Position numbers and translations under genes: made by a program. From Cyanophora paradoxa (lineage: Eukaryota; Glaucocystophyceae; Cyanophorales; Cyanophoraceae), in the NCBI GenBank assembly GCA_004431415.1, contig QPMI01000371.1, forward strand, positions 1 to 40,735: DNA of 40,735 nt, in the 5' to 3' direction. The notes beneath the pieces were generated by a model. It saw nothing but the letters and a program-made list of their open reading frames with translations, made no database searches and was not told the origin of the DNA. Of this stretch, positions 28,974-39,100 are shown in pieces (the stretch's first letter is position 1; each line of letters begins with the position of its first letter).

Positions 28974-31392
28974 TCAGAGGGGCCCCGTGGAGATGCCGCC
29001 GCCGGTGGCGCAGCGGACGGAGACGTTGCCCGCGGGGTCGGCGACGGCGGGGCGGAAGGGCCCCGCCGCCTCGCTCTCCTCCCGCAGCAGGCCCTCGAGC
29101 GCATGAAAGGCCTCCCGCCGCCGCTCCTCCGCCCCCTTCTCGGGGGCCCCGCCCCCGGGGCGGGCGCCCCAGCCCTCGGCCGTCTCCCCGCCGAGGTAGC
29201 CCGAGCCCGGGGGGAGGGCGGCGAAGGAGAGGGAGCCGGCGGCGGCCCCGAAGGAGGCGCTCATGCCGGCGGCGTAGGCATAGCGGGCGAGGGCGCGCTG
29301 CTGCCGCGCCTCCGCCCGCACCGCCGCCGCCTGCTGCTTCGTCGCGATCCGCTGCTCGATCCGCCACCTGCCCGCCCCCGCCCCGGCCTCGGCGGGGGGC
29401 CGCGAGGAACGGGAGGGCGGGCGCGTGGGGGCGCACCCGGGGATGCGCCCGTCGGGGAGCGGGGCGGGGAGGGCGGGGGCCTGCTGCTCCCGCTCCTTGG
29501 CGATCTGGCGGAGGGACTTGGTCGGCACGCCGCCCCCGATCACGTGCGCCGGGCTCCGGCTCCGCGTCACGTCGAGCGCCCCCTCCGGGTGGTACGCTGC
29601 CGCGCCCTCCGTCAGCGGGCCGGGCGGGGGTGGGGGCTGGCGGGGCGCCGGCGGGGGGCGGACCGGGCCCCGGGGAGACGCTGGCGCCGAACTCGAGGCC
29701 GAGGCGCTGCGCGGTGGCCATCTTGACGCCCTTGGAGCGGGGCTTCACGAGGTACTCGCTGGGGCGGTACTTGGGGCCGGGCCCCGCGTCGTCGAGGCGG
29801 CCCTGCGTGAGCCACGCGCTCCGCTTCCAGAGCTCGTCGCCGTGGAGGGTGAAGGCGGGGCGGCTCCTCCCCACCGCCCGCACCCCCTCGCTCACGTCCA
29901 GCCCGGGGCCCGGCGAGGCCGCCCCGGGGTACGTCCCCGCGGGGTCCCGGCGGGCGGCGCGGCCGATGACGGTGCGGGGCGGGGAGCGGTGGACGGCCTC
30001 CTGCGGGGGGCCCCGGATGTCGAGCGCCGCCGGCCCCGGCGAGCACGCGATGTCCCGCTTCGTGTACACCGCGTGCCCGAAGCGCGTGGCGGGGCCGGTG
30101 GGGTTGACGGGGGGGCTGAGGACCTCGGCGGGGGGCCGGGAGGCGCGGGCGAAGGAGACGGGGCGGGCGGCGGGGATGCGGTTGGAGAGGACGGTGTTGG
30201 CGCGGTCCGGGTCGTACTGCGGGCCCGGCACGCCCTCGCGGTGCACCGAGGGGCGCAGGCCCGTGCCGAAGGAGGGGGCGTAGTGGGAGCGCCGCGTGAT
30301 GTCCACCGAGGGCAGGTACTGCGGCCCGGGGCTCTCCGTCGGCAGCTCCGGGAACTGCAGCGGGTACCGGTGGTGCGTCGACCACTCCTGCCGGCCGCAG
30401 GCGTCAGGCGGCGGGGGAGGGCGGGGCGGGCGGGGCGGGACGGGGGCGGACGGGGCGGTGGGGGTAGCGCTCGATGGGGGGGTGGACGAGGGCGTCGTAG
30501 GCGGCCTCCGAAGAGGAGCGCGGGCGCCGCGAGGACTGGCCCCCGGCTCCCGCCGAGGGCCCCGAGCGATGCGACGTCGACCGCAGCGAGCGCTGCGAGC
30601 GCTGCGAGGCGTCCACCCCCAGCGCCCCGCTGCCTCGCCCCGCCTCCTCCCCCTCCGCACCAGCGCCCGACTCCTCGATCAGGTAGCTCGCGAGCTCTGC
30701 GCGGCCCGTCAGCGGGCGGCGCCGGCGGTCGCGCGGCGGGGCGCACCGGCGATCGGCCCGTGCGCTCCCAGGCCCGGCTCGGACTGCGCCCGCCCGAGCT
30801 GCCGCGGTTCCGACGTTGACGCCGCCGCCGCCGTCGCTGGCGCCGCCGCTGGCGCCGTCTCCGACGTGGATGCCTCCGCCGGCGGGGCCGGGGCCGGGGC
30901 CGGGGCCGGGGCCGGGGCCGGGGCTGGGGGCGGGAGAGAGGGCGCGAGGTCGAGCTGCTGCGACGAGTCCGGCGGGGTGGGGTCCGCGAAGTGCGCGTGG
31001 GCGTGATCCAGCCGCCGCTGCGACTCCGGCGCCCCCTGCGCCTCCTCCTCCGCCTCGTTCCCCGGCACAAAGAGCACCACAGCACTCCGCGCTGTCCTCG
31101 CCGTCTCCTCGCGGGCGCTCGCCAGCTGCTGCGTGGCATCGGGCTGCGCTGCTGTCGCCTCCACCGCCTCCTCCCTGAGCTGAGCCCCGTCGTCGTCTTC
31201 CTCCGCTTCAGAATCCGCGCCCGCGCTCCTTCTGCTTGGGGACGCGGCCTCGAAGTCATCTTCGTACGCCATGGACTTGCTAGCATCCACGCCATCCGGG
31301 TCCGCCTCAGCCTCACCAGCCTCAGCGTCCCGCTCCGCGGACGGCTGCTGCTCCGCCTCCTCCTCGCGCGGGGCTTCGTCCGGCTCGCTCAT
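28974..31392 (-). CDS. STPGR/SHIPPO-repeat axonemal protein
   Basis: The start at 31392 reads MSEPDEAPREEEAEQQPSAE, opening an acidic, disordered N-terminal third with an Ala/Pro repeat (PAPAPAPAPAPAPAPP, about 30885-30930). After introns comes a series of Pro-Gly-Pro-x-Tyr motifs spaced 30-60 residues apart: SPGPQYLPSVD (about 30310-30345), VPGPQYDPDR (about 30205-30240), SPGPAALDI (about 30020-30050), PAGTYPGAASPGPG (about 29900-29945), AGPGPKYRPSEY (about 29755-29795) and SPGP near 29665. These are SHIPPO/STPGR repeats, typical of outer dense fibre proteins and microtubule-lumen or axoneme-surface proteins. The C-terminal part holds a helix QQAAAVRAEARQQRALARYA and ends GGGISTGPL, stop at 28974-28976. 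It diverges from EDEM with 222 bp between starts. Confidence 0.85.
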
Positions 31393-31614
31393 TACTCTGC
31401 TGTGCCAGCGCCGCTGACTGTAGCTGCCGCTTGCTGGCTTCACGCGTTGGCTCAAATGGGAGGTCCGCGCTCTAATTTGCTCACTCGGTGCGTTTGTCTA
31501 CCCCGGTCGTCTAAAGAGCCTCTACCCCCTTCACGTCTGAGCGAGATGCTTATGTTGCGAGGCCTGGAACGATCCAGGCGATAGCGCCCGAGCCGGGAGC
31601 ACGACGAATCAGAG
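31393..31614. promoter_or_regulatory. Divergent promoter of the SHIPPO gene and EDEM
   Basis: These are 222 bp between start codons. The words tctacccc (31497-31504) and cctctacccc (31519-31528) match a motif seen in other divergent promoters of the window. A small inverted repeat cctgga/tccagg lies near 31562-31577. Confidence 0.5.
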
Positions 31615-34600
31615 ATGGCGCGGCCCCCGCCAGCCGCGGCGGTGGTGCTACTTTTCCTCGTGTTCGGCGCTGTTGTGGTCGAAGTCACGGAGGCGATGTC
31701 GATCCGAGAGCGCATACGATTGCGGTGCGTTGTTCGGTCTGCCGCTAGCGCTCCGGGGCGCTCCCGCTGTCATCATCGAGCTTTGGCCTGCCGCCGCCCT
31801 CGCTGTCATCTTCGGGCTTCGCTGACCGGTTCTGCAGAGAGGAGGTGCGGCGGATGTTTTATCACGGCTACGAAGGCTACCTGAAGTACGCCTTCCCTGC
31901 GGACGAGCTCGCGCCGGTCTCCTGCAGCGGTGCGTGCGCCCGGGCGCGTCAGCGCTTGCCGAGGGCGCCCCCGGCTCACCCCGCGGGCGGCAGGCATCAA
32001 CAACTTCGGCGGCTACGCGCTGACGCTGATCGACGCGCTGGACACGCTGATGGCGCGTCCGGGGCCGCCCCTGCAATCCCCGCGCGCGGGGGGGGGTCGA
32101 GTCGCGCGCCCGGGCCGCTGAGCGGGGCGCACGGGCGGGGCGCAGGTGCTGGGCAACGCCACGGAGTTCGGGCGGGCGGTGGGGGTCGTGCTGAGCCGCT
32201 TCCACGACTTTGACATCGACGCAAACGTCTCGGTCTTCGAGACGAATATCCGGATCCTGGGCGGCCTCCTCTCCTCCCACCTCCTCGCCATCCGCTACGT
32301 TCCCGTGAGCCCGTCGCCCCTCCTCCTCCTCCCCCCCCCCCCCCCCCCCTCCCCGCTTGAGGCGGAGGGGGGCGGCAGGGGTACGGGGGCGGGCTGCTGG
32401 AGCTGGCGCGGGACCTGGGCCACCGGCTGCTGTGGGCCTTCCAGACGCCGACCCTCATCCCCTACGGCACCGTCAACCTCAGGCGCCCCGCCCCGGCCCC
32501 CGGCCCCGCGAGGCGTCTGACCCGCCCGGGCAGGTACGGGGTGCCGCCTGGGGAGACCCCCGTGGCCTCCCTCGCCGGCGCCGGCACCTTCGCCCTCGGT
32601 GCCCCCGCGTCTCTCCCGCGGCCCGCGGGGGCCCCGCTGACGCGCCGGCGCGCGGCAGAGTTCGGGCTGCTCTCGCGGCTCACGGGGGACCCCCGCTTCG
32701 AGGCGGCCGCCCGGGGCGCCCTCCGCGGCCTCTTCCGCCGCCGCTCCCCGCTCGGCCTCTTCGGCATGCACATCGACGCCCTCAGCGGTCCGCCCCTGCT
32801 CTGCATCGCCGCGCCCCGCCCCCGCCGCGCCCGCCCGACGGGCCGGGCAGGGGAGTGGACGCAGAAGGAGGCGGGGATCGGGGCGGGGGCGGACTCGTTC
32901 TACGAGTACCTCTACAAGGGGTACCTGCTCTTCGAGGACCGGGAGTACCTGTGGATGTTCGGCGAGGCGTACGCGGCGGTGCTGCGCCACCTCAAGAAGG
33001 ACGCCTGGTACGTCGACGCCAACATGTACTCCGGCCAGATCGTCTGGTGCCCCGCCCCGCCCGCCCCGCTCCGCATCTTTGCTGAAGGCGGGCTGGGGCG
33101 CGGGGGCGCAGGCCGATCTTCAACAGCCTGCAGGCGTTCTGGCCGGGGCTGCAGGCGCTGTACGGGGACGTCTCGGCGGCGGCGGAGACGCACTACGCCT
33201 TCCACTGGGTCTGGCGCAAGTACATCGGCATCCCCGAGGGCTGGAACCTCCACTCCCAGCAGGCCCAGGCCGGCCAGAAGCGCTACCCGCTGCGCCCCGA
33301 GCTCGCCGAGTCGGCGTTCTACCTGCACGCGGCGACGGGGCGGGGCCGGTACCTGTACGTGGGGCGGGACATGGTGCGGAGCCTGCAGCACTTCACGCGG
33401 ACGCCGTGCGGGCACGCGGAGGTGGACGACGTGGAGACGGGGGCCCTGGCCGACGCCCAGGCCTCCTTCTTCCTCTCCGAGACCTGCAAGGCCCGCCCCC
33501 CCCGCCCCGCCCCGCCCCGCCCTCCTGCCCCCAGCTGGGGCTGACCCCCCCGCAGTACCTGTACCTGCTGTTCGACCCGGAGCCCGGGACGCTGGGGAAG
33601 CGGGGCGTCGTCTTCACGACGGAGGGTCACCTCGTGCCCCTCGACTACAACGCCACCATCCCCTACACCTGGACCGCCTGGGAGACCCAGCCCCAGCCCG
33701 GGCCCCCGGCTCATTTTGAGGACGGGGCCCTCCCCGCCTCGGCCCCGGCCGCGGGCCCCCACAACGAAACGGCGCCGGCCGTCGACCCGCTCACGGGCAG
33801 GCCAGCGGTGGCGGGGGCGGGCGGGGCAGGGCGTCGGCGGCGGCGGGCGGCGCGGGTGTCGGGGCTGAGGCGGCAGCCGGTGGAGGTGGACTTTGCGCGG
33901 CAGTGCCCCGCCCTGCCGCCCCACGAGCGGCCCCTCTACAGCCGCTCCGACGCCCCGCCCGCCCTCCACTCCGAGCCCCCCGCCGTTGCAGGCAGCGGAG
34001 GCGGCAGCAGCGGCAGAGGCAGCAGCGACGATGGCAGCAGCGGCGGAGGCAGCAGCGGCGGTGGTGGGGTCGGCATCGGCAGCGATGCCAGCAACGGCGG
34101 TGGCAGAAGCAGCAGCAGCAGCAGCAGCGGGGATTTTTTTGAAGGGGGCGGGGGCGAGTGGGAGGAGGTGGAGGTGGATCTCGAGGACGGGGGGTGGGGC
34201 CCCGGGGATGAGGAGGAGGAGGGGAGGAGGCGGGGCTGGACTGGGAGCTGGAGGCGAGCGTCGAGTCCGACGCCCTCGTGCGCGCCCCGCGCCCGGCCCG
34301 CTGCCGCCGCCTTCGCCGCGTCCTCCGACGCCGGCGGGGCGCGGGGGCGGCAGGTGGTGGCGGCGGAGGTGGACGCGCTGGTGGCCGCGCAGGAGCGGCG
34401 CGGGCGCGACGAGCGCGTCTTCCAGCACGTCGCCGCCGCCGCCCTCAACGCCGCCGCCGCCAACGCCAAGGGCTCCGTCCGCCCCGCGCCCCCCTTGGCT
34501 CCTCTCGGCCCGCGCTGAGGCCGGCCGCGCGGGGCCGCGCGCGCAGGTGCAAATCGTGGTGCAGGGACCCGACGGGCGCGTCTCCCAGATCACCGTCCCC

Positions 34601-35140
34601 GCCCCGCAAGCCGGCAAGGAGCTCCCCGGCGAGGCCGGCCCGGCCCCGGCGGGGCGGGGCGGCGGGGAGGGGGCGGAGGCGGCGGCGGCGGCGGCGGCGG
34701 TGCAGGGGCTGGTGGCGGCGGGGCAGGGCGGGGGCCCGGGGCACGCGCAGGAGATGCAGATGGTGCAGGCCATCATGAACTTCCTCCAGAAGCAGTTCCA
34801 GCCCGCCCCGCACGCCCCCGCCGCCCCCGCCGGCGAGGGCGGGCCCCCGCAAGGGCCCCCCGACCCCGCGCCATCGGAGGAGGCAACGGCGGAGGCAGCG
34901 GCCTCCGAAGCGGCGGCGGAGGCGGCGGAGGCGGCAGGGGAGGCCGGGGCGGCGGGGGCAGCGGGTGGGGGCGGGGCGGGGCGGGGCGAGGCGCCCATCT
35001 CGGCGGAGATCAACGAGCCGTGGCCGGAGGAGGCGGAGGAGGCGGACGAGGCCGGCGGCTGGGTCGACGCCGAGGCCCTCGCCAGGAGGCCCGCCCACGA
35101 GGAGGCGCCCCCGCCCCCCGGGCCCGCCGGCCAGCCCTGA
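31615..35140 (+). CDS. EDEM: ER degradation-enhancing alpha-mannosidase-like protein (GH47) with long acidic tail
   Basis: This protein trims mannose on misfolded glycoproteins for ER-associated degradation. The start at 31615 begins a signal peptide ([20 protein letters not shown]). The GH47 domain follows: [133 protein letters not shown] and the late [15 protein letters not shown], holding the acidic residues and the calcium-site Thr of the family. Introns include 32305-32378 (with a 19-C run) and GC-AG introns 32483-32533 and 33491-33555. After about 33690 comes an unusual tail of about 400 residues: a Gly/Ser linker, an acidic block ([14 protein letters not shown]), helices and [18 protein letters not shown], ending PGPAGQP. 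No KDEL-type signal is present. Confidence 0.92.
32483..32533 (+). other. GC-AG intron in EDEM
   Basis: Donor GCGCCCC follows AACCTCAG, branch-like CTGAC lies near 32517 and the acceptor is GGGCAG. Splicing joins YGTVNLR to YGVPPGETP. Confidence 0.85.
33491..33555 (+). other. GC-AG intron in EDEM
   Basis: Donor GCCCGCC follows ACCTGCAAG, branch-like CTGAC lies at 33541 and the acceptor is CCGCAG. Splicing joins FFLSETCK to [11 protein letters not shown], as in other EDEM proteins. Confidence 0.88.
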
Positions 35141-35429
35141 TCATGACCCCCGCGCCACCCTCTGCGGCCGCCGATATCGATCCCGCATTGTTTCTCGTCC
35201 ATTTTTCCTGGGGTACACGCGTAGGGGCCCTTGGTCATGATCACTTCTCTCTTTCACAGTGTAACAGCTGCAGTGTGTCAGTGTAGTGTGAGAGTTTTTG
35301 AAGCGAGCTTGAAGGAGGGAATTCAATGACTCAGTGATTTGAATTGAAGCGATCGCGAGTAGCTATAGAAGTCTGAAGCGAGCCCGATGGCCATGGCGAG
35401 CACAGCCTTTCTAAGTTCATTTTGCCAAG

Positions 35430-35455
35430 TTGCAAGGATCATCGGATCCTTGCAA
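35430..35455. repeat. Perfect 11-bp hairpin
   Basis: The arms ttgcaaggatc (35430-35440) and gatccttgcaa (35445-35455) flank the loop atcg. No T-run follows, so a Pol III or bacterial-style terminator is unlikely. Confidence 0.92.
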
Positions 35456-35506
35456 ATGAATAGAATTCGCCGAGTCGAAAAGCCTTGAAACTTTTGAGAG
35501 GCCGCG

Positions 35507-35550
35507 GCCTCAGGGCCTCAGGGCCTCAGGGCCTCAGGGTCTCAGGGCCT
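35507..35550. repeat. 8-bp tandem repeat gcctcagg
   Basis: Five units (35507-35546; the fifth is gtctcagg) and a half unit lead directly into the palindrome at 35550. Confidence 0.92.
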
Positions 35551-35570
35551 GATCATGAAGTTCATGATCA
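35550..35570. repeat. Near-perfect palindrome
   Basis: Arms tgatcatgaa (35550-35559) and ttcatgatca (35561-35570) surround a single g. Confidence 0.92.
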
Positions 35571-36110
35571 CGGATTGGAACCTGGAATTTTAAAGTGGAT
35601 GGGCCCCTGTTCAGCCCTTCCGAGTTCTTCGGAAGCCTTGATCGACTCGGCAGTGAATTCGAAGGGCCTTTTGAGCTTCGGAAGAGGCCCGAGGCCTTGC
35701 ACTTGATGCTCCTTCCGAGTTCCGAAGTTCTTTGGAAACTACGGTCCGAGGGCACTGCGGCATAATTGATCATTCTTCTTCGGTTGATCATTCAAGGGCC
35801 CGAGGGGACTCTGACCACGATTGTGATCGGCCTCATGATCCGATGATCAGTGCCCGTTAAATTTTGAACCTTTCGAGTTTGTGACCCGCCACTGGGCCAA
35901 TTGTGTGAGGAGGGGCCCCGGGCCCATTTTGACCGGGGGACCCCGGGCCCAGCTGCAGGCCCTTCCGACGCCCTCAAGTAACGGGAGAGTTACGGGATCG
36001 CGGGCCGCCAGGCTAGAGGGTCAAGCTGATTTCCTTACTTACACTACACAGGCGTGGGTGCCCGCACGCATTGAAACTACAGGACTACGTAAACTCCACG
36101 CGGCGGTGGC

Positions 36111-39100
36111 CTAGCGGCTGCGGCGGAGGGCGTCGTAGGCTGCGCCGTCGAGGGGCACGAAGTGCGGGTCCGAGTCGAGGACGATCTCCCGCTTCAGCCG
36201 CTCCCAGTCTGCCCGGTGGTCCTGAGGGGCCGTCAGAGAAGCTGATGGGAGGCGGCGGGGGTGGGCGGGGCGCACCCTGGCCTCGGCGGAGAAGCAGCGG
36301 GCGGCGGTGGCGGACTCGCGGCGGAGGCGGGCGAGCTCGCGGCGCAGGGCCTCCACCTCGGCCCCGCACGCGCGCTGCTGCTCGCGGTAGAGCTCCCGGT
36401 ACATCCCCGCCTCGCTCGCCGCCGCCGCCCAGCACCGCTCCTGGCCCTGCCCCGCGTCAGGCGCGCGTCAGGCGCGCCGGGGCCGGCGGCGGGGGCGGGG
36501 CGGGGCGGACGGCGGCGGCGGCGGAGGCGGCCTCGTGGCGGGCGAGGAGCGACTCGTGCTCGCCCCTGAGGGCCTCCAGCGCCCGCCCGCCTCCTCCGCC
36601 CCGCCCGCAGCGCCCCCGCCTCCCGCTCGAACGCCCTGCGCCCCCGGCCTCGGCGGCGGCCCGACGCATGCACGGAGGGGAGGGGCGCCCGCACCGGCTC
36701 TGCTCCTCGAGCGCCGCCTCCGCCGCCGACCGCAGCGCGGCCGCCCGCCACGCGCCCACCGCCCGCGCCGCGCGGAGCCGCTCGGAGCGCTGCGGGGCGG
36801 GTGAGGGGCGCGGGCGGGCGCGGGGGGCCGGCGGGGCGCACGGCGGCGAAGAGGAGCGCGGCGGCGCGCAGGAGGCGCTCGCGGCCGGCGCGGGAGCGGA
36901 GGGCGGCGAAGGCGGCGGCGGCGCGGCGGCGGGCGGCGGCGGCGGCGGCGAGGCCGGCGAGGCGCTCGGCGAGGGCGTCGCCGCGGGCGGCGGCGCGGGC
37001 GGCGGCGTCCGACGCGGCGAGGGCGCCGAGGCGCGCCTCCTCGAGCTCCGCCGTCGCCGCCTCGCTCGCCCCCCGCAGCCGCTCCGCCCGCGCCTCCGCC
37101 GCCCCGCACGCCTCCTGCGGCACGCGGGCCGTCAGCGGGGGCGAGGGGCGGGGAGGGGGGCGGGAGGGGCGGACGGCGGCGCGGGCGGCCTCCTCCTCGG
37201 CGGCGTCGAGGCGGGCGCGGAGCTCGCCGGCGGCGCCCTCGACCGCCTCCCGCCGCCCCCGCTCCTCCGCCGCCTCCCGCTCGCACCGCTCCGCCACGCC
37301 CCGGGCCGCCTCCGCCTCGGCGCGCGCCGCCTCGAGCTCGGCGCGGGCCTCGAGGGCGACCGCCTCGGCGGCGGCGGCGCGCCGGTCGGCGGCGGAGAGG
37401 GCGGCGGCGGCGTTGCGGAGGGAGAGCTCGCGCGCCGCCAGCTCGCCGCGCAGCAGGCGCGCCTCCCCGCCGCCTCCTCGAGGGCCGCCCGCGCCGCCGC
37501 CTCCGAGCAGCGGAGGGCGCCGATGGCGGCCTCGGCGGCGGTGGCGGCGCCCTCGGCGGTGGCGGCGCGGGTGCGGGCGGCGAGGGCGGAGCAGTCGGAG
37601 ACGACGGCGCGGCGCTGCGACGAGGCGGCGCGCTCCCGCAGCTCCTCCACCTCCAGCAGCTCCGCCTCCGCCTCCCCGGCCCGCCGCCCCGCCTCCGCCG
37701 CCTCCCGCGCGCCGCCTCCAGCTCCGCCTCCAGCGCTCCGCACCGCTCCTCCGCCCCCGCCGCCGCCTCCCGCGCCTCCTCCAGCTCTGCCCGGACCGCC
37801 TCGAGCTCCGCCTCCGCGGCGGCTCGCAGCTCCGCCTCCGCGGCTGCCGCCGAGCGGGCCTCGATCAGGGCGATCTCGGCGTCTTCCCGCTCGCGCCGCG
37901 GTCCCGCCAGCGCCTCCGCCCGCTCCGCCGCCCGCTTCGTCTCCCGCTCCGCGTCGGCCGCCCGCCTCTCCGCCGCCGCCGCCGCGTCGGCCGCCGCCTC
38001 GGCCTGCTCCCTTGCAGCCTCCAGCTCTGCCTCCATTGCGGCCGCGTCGCCCCGGGCGGCCCGCAGCTCGGACGAGAGGGCCTCGGCGCGGGCGGCCGCC
38101 GCCTGGGCCTCCGCGCGAGCCGCCTCGAGCTCCGCCTCGAGGGAGGCGCGTCGCTCCGCGTCCGCAGCGGCAGCCACCCACGTGGCGTCGGCGTCGGATT
38201 TGGCCAAAGCGAGTTCCTCCTCGGCGCGATCGGCACGCTCCGCGGCCGCCTCCAGCTCCCCCTCGAGCGAGGCGCACCGCGCCGCCGCCTCGGCCGCCGC
38301 CGCGCGCGCCAGCTCCAGCTCCTGCTCCGCCCGCTCGGCCACCGCCTGGAAGCCCTCCCGCGCCGCCTCGAGCTCCGCCTCCGCGGCGGCTCGCAGCTCC
38401 GCTTCCGCGGCCGCCGCCGAGCGAGCTTCCTCGGCCCGCGCGACGGCCTCCTCGAGCTCGCGCCTCAGGCCCGCCAGCGTCGCCTCCGCGATTCCGGACG
38501 CCTCCGCCGCCCGCCGCGCCTCGAGCTCCGCCTCTGCCGCGCGCCCTTCCGCGTCCGCGCACCTCTGATGCACCGCCGCGAGCTCCGCCTCGAGCTCGGC
38601 GAGGCGCCCCTCGGCCCGCTCCGCCCGCTCCTCCGCTGCCGCCGCCGCGAGCTCCTCCCGCGCCGCGTCGGCCTCGGCCCTGGCGGCCTCGAGCTCGGCC
38701 TCGGCGGCCTCGCGCATCTCGGCCTCGGCGGCGGCGACGGTGCGCGCCTCGACGAGGGCCGCCTCCGCCTCGGCCGCCCGCTCCACCGCCCGCCGCGTTT
38801 CCGCCTCCGCCTCGGCCGCCCGCCGCTCCGCCGCCGCCGCGTGCTCGGCGGCGGCCTCGAGGGCGGCGGCCTCGGCGGTTCGCTCGCGGAGCAGGGCCGC
38901 CTCGAGCTCGCGCTGCAGCGCCGCCCCCGCCCGCTCGGCCTCCGCAGGCGGCCCTCCAGCCGCCCCCGCTCCTCCAGCGCCCCGCCAGCGCCCCTGCCGC
39001 CTCCCCGCGCGCCTCGGCAGCCGCCTCGCCGCCCGCAGCCGCTCCTCCTCGAGCGCCGCACGCGCCTCCGCCGCCTCCCGCCGCGCCTCCTCGGCGGCCT

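Larger units (their letters stand above)
35141..36110. other. Gene-free, AT-richer region with many short palindromes
   Basis: No coding exon was found in these 970 bp between the stops of EDEM and the large coiled-coil gene. GC drops well below the rest of the window. Repeated words are gatca/tgatc, ttccga and tcggaa, and there are perfect hairpins and an 8-bp tandem repeat. It could be a decayed non-autonomous mobile element or a structured 3' region. Confidence 0.65.

Noticed and set aside
35430-35455. Rho-independent terminator
   Set aside because: The stem is perfect but no T-run follows, and the organism is eukaryotic.
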